Of a stretch of 64,000 bases of DNA, positions 25,370 through 34,466 are shown in pieces. Within the stretch, counting starts at the first letter, position 1. The number at the start of each line of letters is the position of its first letter. Source of the stretch: Mesorhizobium loti (GTDB lineage Bacteria > Pseudomonadota > Alphaproteobacteria > Rhizobiales > Rhizobiaceae); assembly GCF_002858745.1 (NCBI RefSeq), contig NZ_PJRO01000017.1, positions 62,001-126,000 of the forward strand, read 5' to 3'. The translations under genes were made by a program, and so were the position numbers. The notes below the pieces were generated by a model. That model was not told where the DNA came from and searched no databases. It worked only from the letters and a program-made list of their open reading frames with translations.

Positions 25370-25545
25370 ACTCCGGCTTCGGCCGGCCGCCGTTTCCAGC
25401 GGGATATTCTGGCGGAGTTGGGACCCCGCCGGGTCAGTGCAGGGCGGCTTCTAGCGCCGCCTTGCCGCAATAGCAAGTCTTTCGAAACAGCTTTTTTCGG
25501 AAAGCCGGCTCGAAAGCTGGCAGGCGCTCTGCGCCTGCCGCAATG

Positions 25546-25935
25546 TCAGACGTCGTCGTCGTCGTCGCCGACGCCGATCATGTCGGAAACGTCGTCGTCT
25601 TCTTCTTCCTCGTCTTCAAGGAAGGTGTCGTCGTCATCGTCGCCCAGATCGACGTCGTCGTCATCGTCGTCGCCGAGATCCGGCAGGTCGTCGCCCTTCG
25701 CCTCTTCGTCGGCGTCTTCCAGCGACACGACCTCGGCGCCTTCTTCCTCGGAGTCGAGTTCTTTTTCCTCGACCTCTTCCTCTTCCTCGATCACGGGAGC
25801 CTTGCTGTCCTCGAAATAGGAGCGAGGATAGCTCTTGCCCGTATAGGGAGAGACGATCGGATCCTTGTTCAGATCATAGAATTTTCGACCCGTCTCTGGG
25901 TCAATGCGTTTTGCGCCAAGTTCTGCTTTTGCCAC
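25546..25935 (-). CDS. TIGR02300 family protein with acidic tail
   Basis: A 129-residue protein. The first 42 residues (GAKRIDPETGRKFYDL, then PIVSPYTGKSYPRSYF) match the alphaproteobacterial TIGR02300 family. The rest is almost all Asp and Glu, with runs such as DDDDDD and EEEEEV. The GTG start at 25935 has GAGG 8 bases upstream. The family is often found next to aroA, as here (204 bases away, divergent). Function unknown. Confidence 0.87.
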   Translation of the reverse strand: MAKAELGAKRIDPETGRKFYDLNKDPIVSPYTGKSYPRSYFEDSKAPVIEEEEEVEEKELDSEEEGAEVVSLEDADEEAKGDDLPDLGDDDDDDVDLGDDDDDTFLEDEEEEDDDVSDMIGVGDDDDDV

Positions 25936-26139
25936 GGCAAGCCTCGTACAGAAAGATTGGTCCCCTTAATCGCAGTTTGCGGCGCTGTCAAAGCCAAAAG
26001 CCACTGCGTTCCAATGTGCCGTTTCGTCGCCTTTTTCGGGATGACGGCATGAAACGGGCGTGTTAGGAACTTCCTTGCAAAAATGACCACCCCAAGGTCT
26101 TGAGCCTAGCTCGGCCCGACAAATCCAGGACATTCCGAC

Positions 26140-27492
26140 ATGGCGCATGACGCCAAACCACAACCTGCGACCGCGCGGCGCTCGCCGCCGCTTTCCGGTA
26201 CAGCGCGCGTGCCGGGCGACAAATCGATCTCGCACCGCTCCTTCATGTTCGGCGGGCTGGCCTCCGGCGAAACCCGCATTACCGGCCTGCTCGAGGGCGA
26301 GGACGTGATGCGTACCGGGCAAGCCATGAAGGCGATGGGCGCGCATATCGAGAAGCACGACGACGAATGGGTGATCCGCGGCACCGGCAACGGCGCGTTG
26401 TTGCAGCCGGAGGCGCCGCTCGATTTCGGCAATGCCGGTACCGGCTCGCGCCTGACCATGGGGCTGGTCGGCACCTATGACATGGAAACCACGTTCATCG
26501 GTGACGCCTCGCTGTCCAGCCGACCGATGGGCCGTGTGCTGGAACCGCTGCGTCAGATGGGCGTGCAGGTGGTGCAGGCCGCGCCCGGCGACCGCATGCC
26601 AATCACGTTGCGCGGGCCAAAACACGCGGCGCCCATCACCTACCGCGTGCCGATGGCCTCCGCGCAGGTGAAATCCGCCGTGCTGCTGGCCGGTCTCAAC
26701 ACGCCGGGCATCACCACGGTGATCGAACCGGTGATGACGCGTGACCATACCGAAAAAATGCTGAAGGGCTTTGGCGCGAACCTCTCGGTCGAAACCGACG
26801 AGCGCGGCGTGCGCCACATCTTCATCGAAGGCCAGGGCAAGCTCACCGGCCAGGTCATTGCCGTGCCGGGCGATCCGTCGTCCGCCGGTTTCCCGCTGGT
26901 GGCGGCACTCATCGTGCCGGGCTCTGACATCACCATTGAAAACGTGCTGATGAACCCGACCCGCACAGGCCTGCTGCTGACGCTGCAGGAGATGGGCGGC
27001 CGGATCGACATCCTCAACCCGCGCAACGCCGGGGGCGAGGATGTCGCGGACCTGCGCGTGCGCTCTTCGGAACTCAAGGGCGTCACCGTGCCTGCCGAAC
27101 GCGCACCGTCGATGATCGATGAATATCCGGTTCTGGCAGTCGCAGCCGCATTCGCCGAGGGCGAAACAGTGATGCAGGGCCTGGAAGAGCTGCGGGTGAA
27201 GGAAAGCGACCGGCTTGCCGCCGTCGCCAATGGGCTCAAGCTCAACGGCGTCGACTGCTCGGAAGGCGAGGCTTCTCTCACCGTGCGCGGTATGCCGGGT
27301 GGCAAGGGCCTCGGCGGCGAGGCAAAGGGCGAGGCGGTGAAGACCCATCTCGATCACCGCATCGCCATGAGCTTCCTGGTCTTGGGCCTTGCCACCGAGA
27401 AGCCGGTCACGGTAGACGACCGCGCCATGATCGCCACCAGCTTCCCGGAATTCATGGGACTGATGACGCGACTGGGCGCGGTGATCGACTAA
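26140..27492 (+). CDS. aroA: 3-phosphoshikimate 1-carboxyvinyltransferase (EPSP synthase, class II)
   Basis: A 450-residue enzyme of the shikimate pathway that joins phosphoenolpyruvate to shikimate-3-phosphate. It closely resembles the Agrobacterium CP4 class II enzyme: VPGDKSISHRSFMFGGLASG, GLLEGEDV, RPMGRVLEPLRQMGVQV, MTRDHTEKML, and LRVKESDRLAAVANGL. The active-site position 100 is Gly (FGNAGTGSRL), whereas CP4 has Ala there. In many relatives cmk and rpsA follow directly; here three other genes intervene. Confidence 0.95.
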   Translation: MAHDAKPQPATARRSPPLSGTARVPGDKSISHRSFMFGGLASGETRITGLLEGEDVMRTGQAMKAMGAHIEKHDDEWVIRGTGNGALLQPEAPLDFGNAGTGSRLTMGLVGTYDMETTFIGDASLSSRPMGRVLEPLRQMGVQVVQAAPGDRMPITLRGPKHAAPITYRVPMASAQVKSAVLLAGLNTPGITTVIEPVMTRDHTEKMLKGFGANLSVETDERGVRHIFIEGQGKLTGQVIAVPGDPSSAGFPLVAALIVPGSDITIENVLMNPTRTGLLLTLQEMGGRIDILNPRNAGGEDVADLRVRSSELKGVTVPAERAPSMIDEYPVLAVAAAFAEGETVMQGLEELRVKESDRLAAVANGLKLNGVDCSEGEASLTVRGMPGGKGLGGEAKGEAVKTHLDHRIAMSFLVLGLATEKPVTVDDRAMIATSFPEFMGLMTRLGAVID

Positions 27493-27613
27493 CCGCAACG
27501 CCTCCATCTTGTCATGGACCGGGTGATACAAGCTCGGCCCATCCTCCGCTATTCCCTGCCGGGTCCTGCGACCGCAGCCTGGCATTGTTAAAGAACGCTC
27601 CGAGCCAGAAACC

Positions 27614-29236
27614 ATGATTCGCCTCGAAAATATCGGCAAGCAGAACGGCAAGCAGATCGTCTTCATCGAAGCCTCGGCCACGATCCAGCGCGGCGAGAAG
27701 GTCGGGCTCGTCGGCCCGAACGGCGCCGGCAAGACCACGCTCTTCCGCATGATCACCGGCGAGGAACTGCCGGACGAGGGCCAGGTCGCGATCGATCGCG
27801 GTGTGCGGATCGGCTACTTCAGCCAGGACGTGGGCGATATGGCGGGCCGCAGTGCCGTGGCCGAGGTGATGGACGGCGTCGGCCCCGTCAGCACGCTCGC
27901 GGCCGAAATGGCCGAGCTGGAAGCCGCCATGGGCGATCCGGACCGGGCTGACGACATGGACGAGATCATCACCCGCTATGGCGAGGTGCAGGCGCATTTC
28001 GACGAGCTGGACGGCTATGCGCTGGACGGCCGGGCGCGCGAAGTGCTCGACGGGCTCGGTTTCAGCCAGGAAATGATGAGCGGCGACGTCGGCAAGCTGT
28101 CGGGCGGCTGGAAGATGCGCGTCGCACTCGCCAAGATCCTGCTGATGCGGCCAGACGCCATGCTGCTCGACGAGCCGAGCAACCATCTCGACCTCGAGAG
28201 CCTGATCTGGCTGGAGAACTTCCTCAAGGGTTTTGACGGCGCCATCCTGATGACGTCGCACGATCGCGAGTTCATGAACCGCATCGTCGGCAAGATCGTC
28301 GAGATCGATGGCGGCGCGCTGACGAGCTATTCCGGCGACTACGAATTCTATCGCCAGCAACGCGCTGTTGCCGAAGTGCAGCAGCAGGCCCAGTTCGAGC
28401 GCCAGCAGGCGATGCTGGCCAAGGAAATCGCCTTCATCGAGCGGTTCAAGGCGCGCGCCTCGCATGCAGCGCAGGTGCAGAGCCGCGTCAAGAAGCTGGA
28501 GAAGATCGACAAGGTCGAACCGCCGAAGCGCCAGCAGACCGTGCGTTTCGAATTCCAGCCGGCGCCGCGCTCGGGCGAAGACGTGGCCACGCTGAAGAAT
28601 GTCTCCAAGAGCTATGGCAGCCGCACCATCTATGACGGGCTCGATTTCCAGGTACGTCGGCGCGAACGCTGGTGCGTGATGGGTGTGAACGGCGCCGGCA
28701 AGTCGACGCTGCTGAAGCTGGTGGCCGGCGCTTCGGAGCCGGACGACGGCTCGGTGTCACGCGGCCCCAGCGTAAAGATGGGCTATTTCGCGCAGCATGC
28801 GATGGAGCTGCTCGAAGGTGAGCGCACCGTGCTGGAATCGCTGGAGGATTCCTTCCCGCAGGCCGGCCAGGCGCCGTTGCGCGCGCTCGCCGGCTGCTTC
28901 GGTTTCACCGGCGACGAAGTGGAGAAGAAGTGCCGCGTTCTGTCCGGAGGCGAGAAAGCCCGGCTGGTGATGGCCAAGATGCTGTTCGATCCGCCGAATT
29001 TCCTGGTTCTCGACGAGCCGACCAACCACCTCGACATCGCCACCAAGCAGATGCTGATCGAGGCGCTGTCACGTTATGAAGGCGCGATGCTGTTCGTCAG
29101 CCACGACCGCCATTTCCTGGCAGCGCTGTCCAACCGTGTGCTCGAACTGACCGAAGACGGCATGCACGTCTATGGCGGTGGCTACACCGAATATGTCGAG
29201 CGGACAGGGCATGAGGCGCCGGGCCTGCGCGGATAA
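27614..29236 (+). CDS. ABC-F family ATPase
   Basis: A 540-residue cytoplasmic protein with two ABC domains and no membrane helices. Domain 1 has GPNGAGKTTLF, LSGGWKMRVALAKILL and MLLDEPSNHLDLES. Domain 2 has GVNGAGKSTLLKL, LSGGEKARLVMAKML and LVLDEPTNHLDIAT. The linker between them is long, charged and helical (ERQQAMLAKEIAFIERFKAR). Length and motifs fit the YbiT/EttA side of the family, which acts on the ribosome. No specific resistance role is implied. Confidence 0.9.
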   Translation: MIRLENIGKQNGKQIVFIEASATIQRGEKVGLVGPNGAGKTTLFRMITGEELPDEGQVAIDRGVRIGYFSQDVGDMAGRSAVAEVMDGVGPVSTLAAEMAELEAAMGDPDRADDMDEIITRYGEVQAHFDELDGYALDGRAREVLDGLGFSQEMMSGDVGKLSGGWKMRVALAKILLMRPDAMLLDEPSNHLDLESLIWLENFLKGFDGAILMTSHDREFMNRIVGKIVEIDGGALTSYSGDYEFYRQQRAVAEVQQQAQFERQQAMLAKEIAFIERFKARASHAAQVQSRVKKLEKIDKVEPPKRQQTVRFEFQPAPRSGEDVATLKNVSKSYGSRTIYDGLDFQVRRRERWCVMGVNGAGKSTLLKLVAGASEPDDGSVSRGPSVKMGYFAQHAMELLEGERTVLESLEDSFPQAGQAPLRALAGCFGFTGDEVEKKCRVLSGGEKARLVMAKMLFDPPNFLVLDEPTNHLDIATKQMLIEALSRYEGAMLFVSHDRHFLAALSNRVLELTEDGMHVYGGGYTEYVERTGHEAPGLRG

Positions 29237-29304
29237 AAGGACAATCGAGTAAATTACTCGAACCCAATATAAACCCAATACGATCTGTTATTTACTTTTG
29301 GTTA

Positions 29305-29706
29305 TTGCTACCCGTGTTCATTGACGCGAGAAAGCAATTCTTGTTCGGCCCCTTGAATCTCATTTTTTCTGTGATCGCCGTTTTCATCATCGGTATCACA
29401 TTGGCCTTCACCGTGAAGCGCCAGCGCTTTGCCGGCACATACCGACAGTTGAGCCTGCCTATCGTTTCGCTGCTATGGATTTTGGCAACCTTTGCAAGTT
29501 TCCATGCCATATGCAGCCCGATCGGTTGTTCCTACGGCCTGAACTTCAGTTGGCCGTCACAACTGCTCCCTGGGATATCGCCGCAAGCGGCAAGAAAGCT
29601 CGCGGTCGTTTCGATGTTCATCTATTTCGTGCTTTGCGCCTATTTCATTGGTCATGCGCTAGGCGCGCTCATTTGGTGGTTGGGATCCAAGTTTCGGCGC
29701 GTTTAA
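29305..29706 (+). CDS. Hypothetical small membrane protein
   Basis: Up to 133 residues with three hydrophobic segments (NLIFSVIAVFIIGITLAF, LPIVSLLWILATFASFHAI and MFIYFVLCAYFIGHALGALIWW). The start may be TTG at 29305 or GTG at 29314, neither with a clear ribosome site. I recognise no family. The preceding bases (29240-29300) are AT-rich. Its reality is moderately supported by the clean membrane pattern. Confidence 0.5.
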   Translation: MLPVFIDARKQFLFGPLNLIFSVIAVFIIGITLAFTVKRQRFAGTYRQLSLPIVSLLWILATFASFHAICSPIGCSYGLNFSWPSQLLPGISPQAARKLAVVSMFIYFVLCAYFIGHALGALIWWLGSKFRRV

Positions 29707-29776
29707 TGGTGTCGTTAAACCCGGCATGGGCCATACGATCTCTCTTCTGGGAAATCAGAGCTTCCGGCGGCGGTGC

Positions 29777-30307
29777 CTATGCCGGCGCATATTCCAGCGC
29801 CACGACGCTGTTGCTGAACGGCGCGGCTGAAATCAGCGCGAATTTCTGCTGTTCTCCAGGCGCGAAAAACGGTTTTCCCTGGCCGACTGCAAGAGGATAA
29901 CTGAGCAGCCGGATGCGGTCGACGAGACCGTGGTGCAGCAGCTGCTGGGCCAGGCTGATGCTGCCGTGGACATAGATATTACCGCCGGCGGCTTTTTTCA
30001 GCTCCCTGACGGCCTCGGGCAAAGGTCCCTCCAGCCTTTGAGCAGGCTTCCAGTCGAGCTGCCTCACCGTGGTCGACGCGACATATTTCGGCAGCGCGTT
30101 GAACCTGTCGGCGAAATCCCCCGTCTCGTGCGGCCAGGATGCCGCGAAGATCTGGTAGGTCACGCGCCCCAGCAACATGGCGCCGCTGTCGGCAAGCTCC
30201 TCTTCCTTGAACCTGTCCATCTCGGCATTCCAGGCAATGCCCGTCAGCTTTTCGACCTCGGCTATACCGTCGGCGCTGATGAATTCGGTGACGATGACTT
30301 TCCTCAT
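29777..30307 (-). CDS. Dihydrofolate reductase family protein (RibD C-terminal-like)
   Basis: A 176-residue reductase-fold protein from the ATG at 30307 (GGAGGG 4-8 bases upstream). Typical motifs are MRKVIVTEFISADGI, GAMLLGRVTYQIFAASWP, and NIYVHGSISLAQQLLHHGLVDRIRLLSYPLAVGQGKPFF. Such proteins bind NADPH, but their substrates are mostly unknown; it is not a canonical FolA. It lies divergent from cmk. Confidence 0.85.
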   Translation of the reverse strand: MRKVIVTEFISADGIAEVEKLTGIAWNAEMDRFKEEELADSGAMLLGRVTYQIFAASWPHETGDFADRFNALPKYVASTTVRQLDWKPAQRLEGPLPEAVRELKKAAGGNIYVHGSISLAQQLLHHGLVDRIRLLSYPLAVGQGKPFFAPGEQQKFALISAAPFSNSVVALEYAPA

Positions 30308-30464
30308 TCGGCCCTCCATCGCAGGAAACGCATGCTGGAAAGAATGCAACAACGACGATAACGGCTCGCAGGCCGCCCAAATTCCGTCGATCCGGCATTC
30401 TGCCGACCCGATGCGGGTTTGGCCAGGAACACCCTTGCTTTCTATCGGCGCCTCGGCTTGAAGC

Positions 30465-31121
30465 ATGGCCATGCTTCAATTTCTCACCATCGCCATCGAC
30501 GGTCCGGCAGGCGCCGGCAAGGGAACGCTGGCGCGGCGGCTGGCAGACTATTACCATCTGCCGCATCTCGATACCGGGCTGACCTATCGCGCCGTGGCGC
30601 AGATACTGCTTGCCAAGGGCTGGCCGCTCGGCGACGAACCGCATGCCGTGGAGGCAGCGCGGCTGATCGACCTCGGCAATCTTGATCGCTCGGTGCTGTC
30701 GGCGCATGCGGTGGGCGAGGCCGCGTCGAAAGTGGCCGTCATCCCGGAGGTGCGTCGCATCCTGGTCGAGAAGCAGCGCGCTTTCGCGGCCCAACCAGGT
30801 GGTGCGGTTCTCGACGGCCGCGATATCGGCACCGTTGTGTGCCCGGACGCAGCGGTAAAGCTTTATGTGACCGCGAGCGCAGAGGTACGGGCACGGCGCC
30901 GGCTGGCAGAAATCGAGGCCAATGACGGCACCGGCGATTTCGCCACCATCCTTGCCGACATCAACCGACGCGACGAGCGCGACATGGGCCGCGCGGACTC
31001 GCCGCTGCGCCCAGCCACGGACGCGCACTTGCTAGATACGTCGCAAATGTCTATAGAAGCCGCGTTTCTGGCGGCCAAGGCGATCGTTGACGACGCTCTG
31101 GCTGATGGAGACAAGGCCTGA
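30465..31121 (+). CDS. cmk: Cytidylate kinase
   Basis: A 218-residue enzyme that phosphorylates CMP and dCMP. The P-loop is AIDGPAGAGKGTLARRLA, followed by LPHLDTGLTYRAVA, VLDGRDIGTVVCPDA and the lid region ARRRLAEIEANDG. Start at the ATG at 30465, although the second ATG at 30471 is possible. rpsA follows 231 bases later, the standard cmk-rpsA order. Confidence 0.95.
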   Translation: MAMLQFLTIAIDGPAGAGKGTLARRLADYYHLPHLDTGLTYRAVAQILLAKGWPLGDEPHAVEAARLIDLGNLDRSVLSAHAVGEAASKVAVIPEVRRILVEKQRAFAAQPGGAVLDGRDIGTVVCPDAAVKLYVTASAEVRARRRLAEIEANDGTGDFATILADINRRDERDMGRADSPLRPATDAHLLDTSQMSIEAAFLAAKAIVDDALADGDKA

Positions 31122-31352
31122 TCAAGGCGTTTTTGCCGCCCGCTGTTGCGGGGCGCGCGAAAATACTCATATCGAGCCGGAACATGATCTCTGAGGTCAT
31201 GCGACAAACAATGAACTAGAACCGGCCTGCCAGCATTCTTTGCGCCGAACCGCCGCTTCATAGCGGCACAGGGTCTTGACCCGGAATACCGGCAGGTCAT
31301 CGCAACGCTAACCCACGGCGCCAGCCTCCATGAGAGGCTTTCAGGAGAAAGT

Positions 31353-33053
31353 ATGTCTCAATCCATTCCGACTCGCGACGATTTCGCGAGCATGCTCGAA
31401 GAATCGTTCTCGGACGGTCACTCGGGCGAAGGCCAGGTCGTTCGCGGTATCGTCACCGCCATTGAAAAGGACATGGCCATCATCGACGTCGGCCTCAAGG
31501 TCGAAGGTCGCGTGGCACTGAAGGAATTCGGCGCCAAGGGCAAGGAAGGCGGCCTCAAGGTCGGTGATACCGTCGAAGTTTATGTCGAGCGCATCGAAAA
31601 CGCGCTGGGCGAAGCCATGCTCTCGCGCGACAAGGCGCGCCGCGAGGAAAGCTGGGTCAAGCTGGAAGAGAAGTTCGCCAAGGGCGAGCGCGTCGAAGGC
31701 GTCATCTTCAACCAGGTCAAGGGCGGCTTCACCGTCGATCTGGACGGCGCCGTGGCCTTCCTGCCGCGTTCGCAGGTCGACATCCGTCCGATCCGCGACG
31801 TCACCCCGCTCATGCACAACCCGCAGCCGTTCGAGATCCTCAAGATGGATCGCCGCCGCGGCAACATCGTCGTCTCGCGCCGCACCGTGCTTGAAGAGAG
31901 CCGTGCAGAGCAGCGCTCCGAGATCGTCCAGAACCTCGAAGAGGGTCAGGTGGTCGAGGGTGTGGTCAAGAACATCACCGACTACGGTGCGTTCGTCGAC
32001 CTCGGCGGCATCGACGGCCTGCTGCACGTCACCGACATGGCTTGGCGCCGCGTCAACCATCCGACCGAAATCCTCAACATCGGTCAGACGGTCAAGGTGC
32101 AGATCATCCGCATCAATCAGGAAACCCACCGTATCTCGCTCGGCATGAAGCAGCTCGAGTCGGATCCGTGGTCGGATATCGGCACGAAGTTCCCGATCGG
32201 CAAGAAGATCACCGGTACGGTCACCAACATCACCGACTACGGCGCGTTCGTCGAGCTGGAGCCGGGCATCGAGGGCCTTATCCACGTTTCGGAAATGTCG
32301 TGGACCAAGAAGAACGTGCATCCAGGCAAGATCCTGTCGACCACGCAGCAGGTCGATGTGGTCGTGCTGGAAGTCGATCCGGCCAAGCGCCGCATCTCGC
32401 TGGGTCTCAAGCAGACGCTGGAGAACCCGTGGCACGCCTTCGCCGCCAACCACCCGGTCGGCTCGACCGTGGAAGGCGAAGTCAAGAACAAGACCGAGTT
32501 CGGTCTGTTCATCGGCCTCGACGGCGACGTGGACGGCATGGTGCACCTGTCCGATCTCGACTGGAACCGTCCGGGCGAGCAGGTCATCGAAGAGTACCAG
32601 CGTGGCCAGATGGTGCGCGCCCAGGTTCTCGACGTCGACATCGACAAGGAGCGCATCTCGCTCGGCGTCAAGCAGCTCGAGCGTGACGCAGCCGGCGAAG
32701 CCGCCACTTCTGGCGAACTGCGCAAGAACGCGGTTGTTACCTGCGAAGTCACCGGTGTGAAGGATGGTGGTCTGGACGTGCGGCTGGTTGAAAGCGGCAT
32801 CGACACCTTCATCAAGCGCTCCGACCTCTCGCGCGATCGTGACGAGCAGCGCCCCGAGCGCTTCACCGTTGGCCAGAAGGTCGACGCCCGCGTCATCGCC
32901 TTCGACAAGAAGACCCGCAAGCTGCAGGTCTCGATCAAGGCGCTTGAGATCTTCGAGGAGAAGGAAGCAGTCGCTCAGTACGGCTCGACCGACTCCGGCG
33001 CATCGCTGGGTGACATCCTGGGTGCCGCGCTCAAGAAGCAGGGCGGCAACTAA
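31353..33053 (+). CDS. rpsA: 30S ribosomal protein S1
   Basis: A 566-residue protein made of six S1 RNA-binding repeats, at roughly residues 30-100, 117-180, 200-268, 285-355, 372-442 and 460-530. Typical repeat cores are NITDYGAFVDLGGIDGLLHV and NITDYGAFVELEPGIEGLIHV. S1 binds mRNA and helps initiation on the 30S subunit. The ATG has CAGGAG upstream. A strong terminator follows the stop. The 231-base leader after cmk probably holds its own promoter and may carry autoregulatory structure, as in other bacteria. Confidence 0.97.
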   Translation: MSQSIPTRDDFASMLEESFSDGHSGEGQVVRGIVTAIEKDMAIIDVGLKVEGRVALKEFGAKGKEGGLKVGDTVEVYVERIENALGEAMLSRDKARREESWVKLEEKFAKGERVEGVIFNQVKGGFTVDLDGAVAFLPRSQVDIRPIRDVTPLMHNPQPFEILKMDRRRGNIVVSRRTVLEESRAEQRSEIVQNLEEGQVVEGVVKNITDYGAFVDLGGIDGLLHVTDMAWRRVNHPTEILNIGQTVKVQIIRINQETHRISLGMKQLESDPWSDIGTKFPIGKKITGTVTNITDYGAFVELEPGIEGLIHVSEMSWTKKNVHPGKILSTTQQVDVVVLEVDPAKRRISLGLKQTLENPWHAFAANHPVGSTVEGEVKNKTEFGLFIGLDGDVDGMVHLSDLDWNRPGEQVIEEYQRGQMVRAQVLDVDIDKERISLGVKQLERDAAGEAATSGELRKNAVVTCEVTGVKDGGLDVRLVESGIDTFIKRSDLSRDRDEQRPERFTVGQKVDARVIAFDKKTRKLQVSIKALEIFEEKEAVAQYGSTDSGASLGDILGAALKKQGGN

Positions 33054-33100
33054 GCAGCTCTCCCGCGCCGCTCTCCGCGGCACGGAGCCAAAATCCAAAA

Positions 33101-33131
33101 AACCCGCCGGAGCGATCCGGCGGGTTTTTTG
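33101..33131 (+). terminator. Rho-independent terminator of rpsA
   Basis: A 10-base-pair stem AACCCGCCGG / CCGGCGGGTT with loop AGCGAT, followed by TTTTG. It lies 48 bases after the rpsA stop. Confidence 0.93.
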
Positions 33132-33229
33132 TTGTCCTGCGTCGAATGCCCCGCCTTGCAAATCGACAGGCCGCCGGGAACATTCCTCGTCGCCAGCGGG
33201 ATGCTGGCGTTGGTCCGGAGCAGTTCAAG

Positions 33230-33604
33230 ATGATCGATCACGTCACCGTCGCGGTCAGTGACCTCGCCGCAAGCAAGCTGTTTTATGAGAAGGCCTTTGA
33301 GCCGCTCGGCTACCAGCTTTCATTCGGGGAGGAAGGTATCTTCTGGGCCTTCGATATCGGTGATGGCCTGTTCGAGATCATGCAATCGGCCGGTGACGGA
33401 CCCCTGACCCGCGTGCATGTCGCCTTCCGCGCCAAAAGCCACGCCGAGGTGGATGCCTTCTATCACGCGGCACTGGCCGCCGGAGCGGCGGACAATGGCG
33501 CGCCCGGACCGCGCCCGGCCTACACGCCGAACTATTATGCGGCTTTCGTACTCGACCCGAATGGCTACAACATCGAAGCCATGATCGACGCACCGTTTTC
33601 CTGA
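33230..33604 (+). CDS. VOC family (glyoxalase-like) protein
   Basis: A 124-residue single-unit VOC fold. IDHVTVAVSDLAASKLFYEKAF starts the domain, and AAFVLDPNGYNIEAM ends it with the usual metal-ligand Glu. Members include glyoxalases, dioxygenases and resistance proteins; this one has no diagnostic neighbours. The ATG at 33230 has GGAGCAG upstream. Confidence 0.87.
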   Translation: MIDHVTVAVSDLAASKLFYEKAFEPLGYQLSFGEEGIFWAFDIGDGLFEIMQSAGDGPLTRVHVAFRAKSHAEVDAFYHAALAAGAADNGAPGPRPAYTPNYYAAFVLDPNGYNIEAMIDAPFS

Positions 33605-33699
33605 TCTCACGCCAGTTCGCTTCGCTCAAGCTCCGATAGGGCGGCCTGACGGCCGACGGGCGGTTGCCCTTGCGAACCCATGGGTTCGAGTTGCGCTGC

Positions 33700-34407
33700 T
33701 TAAGCGCGCCCGTAGAGCGGAACCAGGGTTCCGCTCATCGCCTCGTTGCGCGGCGAGGCGAGATAGACGATCGTCTCGGCCGCGGCGTCAGGGCTTACCC
33801 ATTTCGAAAAATCGGCATCGGGCATGTCGGCTCGGTTGGCCGGGGTATCGAGCGTGGAAGGGGCGATGGCGTTGACAAGGATGCCCTTGCCTTTCAACTC
33901 CTCGGCAAGTGCTACCGTCATTGCGGCCACGGCTGCCTTGCTCGCCGCATAGGCAACCATGCCGGCGCCGCGCCTTGGATCAAGCCCTGCGCGTGCCGAA
34001 ACGTTGACGATGCGGCCACGCGTGCCGGAAGCGAGCATGGCGCGCACCGCAGCCCGGCTGCACAGGAAGGCGGTGCGGGCATTGGTGTCCATCATCTCGT
34101 TGTAGGCAGCCGATTCGGTCTTCTCGACAGGTCCCATGGAAAAACCGCCGGCCAGATGGATCGAGGCCCACAGGTCCGGAACGCCGGCATAGAAGGCGGT
34201 GACCGCTTCCGTGTCTTCCAGATAGACGTTGTTCACCAGATGCACGCGGTCATGCTTGGTGAAGGGGAAATGCGCTGGCGCCGCGGCATGGCTGTTCGGC
34301 ACGTGGCAGATGGCACCTTCCTGCAAGAGCAGCGCCACCACGGCACTGCCCAGCGCGCCTGTCCCGCCGGTGACGACAACATGTTTTTGGTCCAGCGTAG
34401 CCGCCAT
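33700..34407 (-). CDS. SDR family oxidoreductase
   Basis: A 235-residue short-chain dehydrogenase. The cofactor motif is VVVTGGTGALGSAVVALL, the catalytic Ser is in IVNVSARAGL, and Tyr/Lys are in VAYAASKAAV. I start at the ATG at 34407 (CAGGAG about 9 bases upstream); earlier starts at 34431 and 34470 are possible. It follows the AruI-like decarboxylase on the same strand, with a 59-base gap, so they may share a transcript. Substrate unknown. Confidence 0.83.
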   Translation of the reverse strand: MAATLDQKHVVVTGGTGALGSAVVALLLQEGAICHVPNSHAAAPAHFPFTKHDRVHLVNNVYLEDTEAVTAFYAGVPDLWASIHLAGGFSMGPVEKTESAAYNEMMDTNARTAFLCSRAAVRAMLASGTRGRIVNVSARAGLDPRRGAGMVAYAASKAAVAAMTVALAEELKGKGILVNAIAPSTLDTPANRADMPDADFSKWVSPDAAAETIVYLASPRNEAMSGTLVPLYGRA

Positions 34408-34466
34408 CCGCGACAACTCCTGCTCAGTCATTTGAAGGATATACGAAAGTCGCGCCTTTCGCGCGC

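Noticed and set aside
26140..27492. A naturally glyphosate-tolerant EPSP synthase
   Set aside because: The protein is CP4-like, but the key position 100 is Gly and not Ala.
25966..27756. A 596-codon open frame opposite aroA
   Set aside because: EPSP synthase on the plus strand is certain. The antisense product is rich in His, Arg and Gln with no domain pattern.
31122..31352. A specific ribosome-protein leader RNA upstream of rpsA
   Set aside because: The 231-base leader is suggestive, but I could not fold a convincing conserved structure by eye.
31341..33161. A 606-codon open frame on the minus strand opposite rpsA
   Set aside because: The plus-strand frame encodes unmistakable ribosomal protein S1. 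The opposite frame is open only because of high GC and codon bias, and it covers the terminator.
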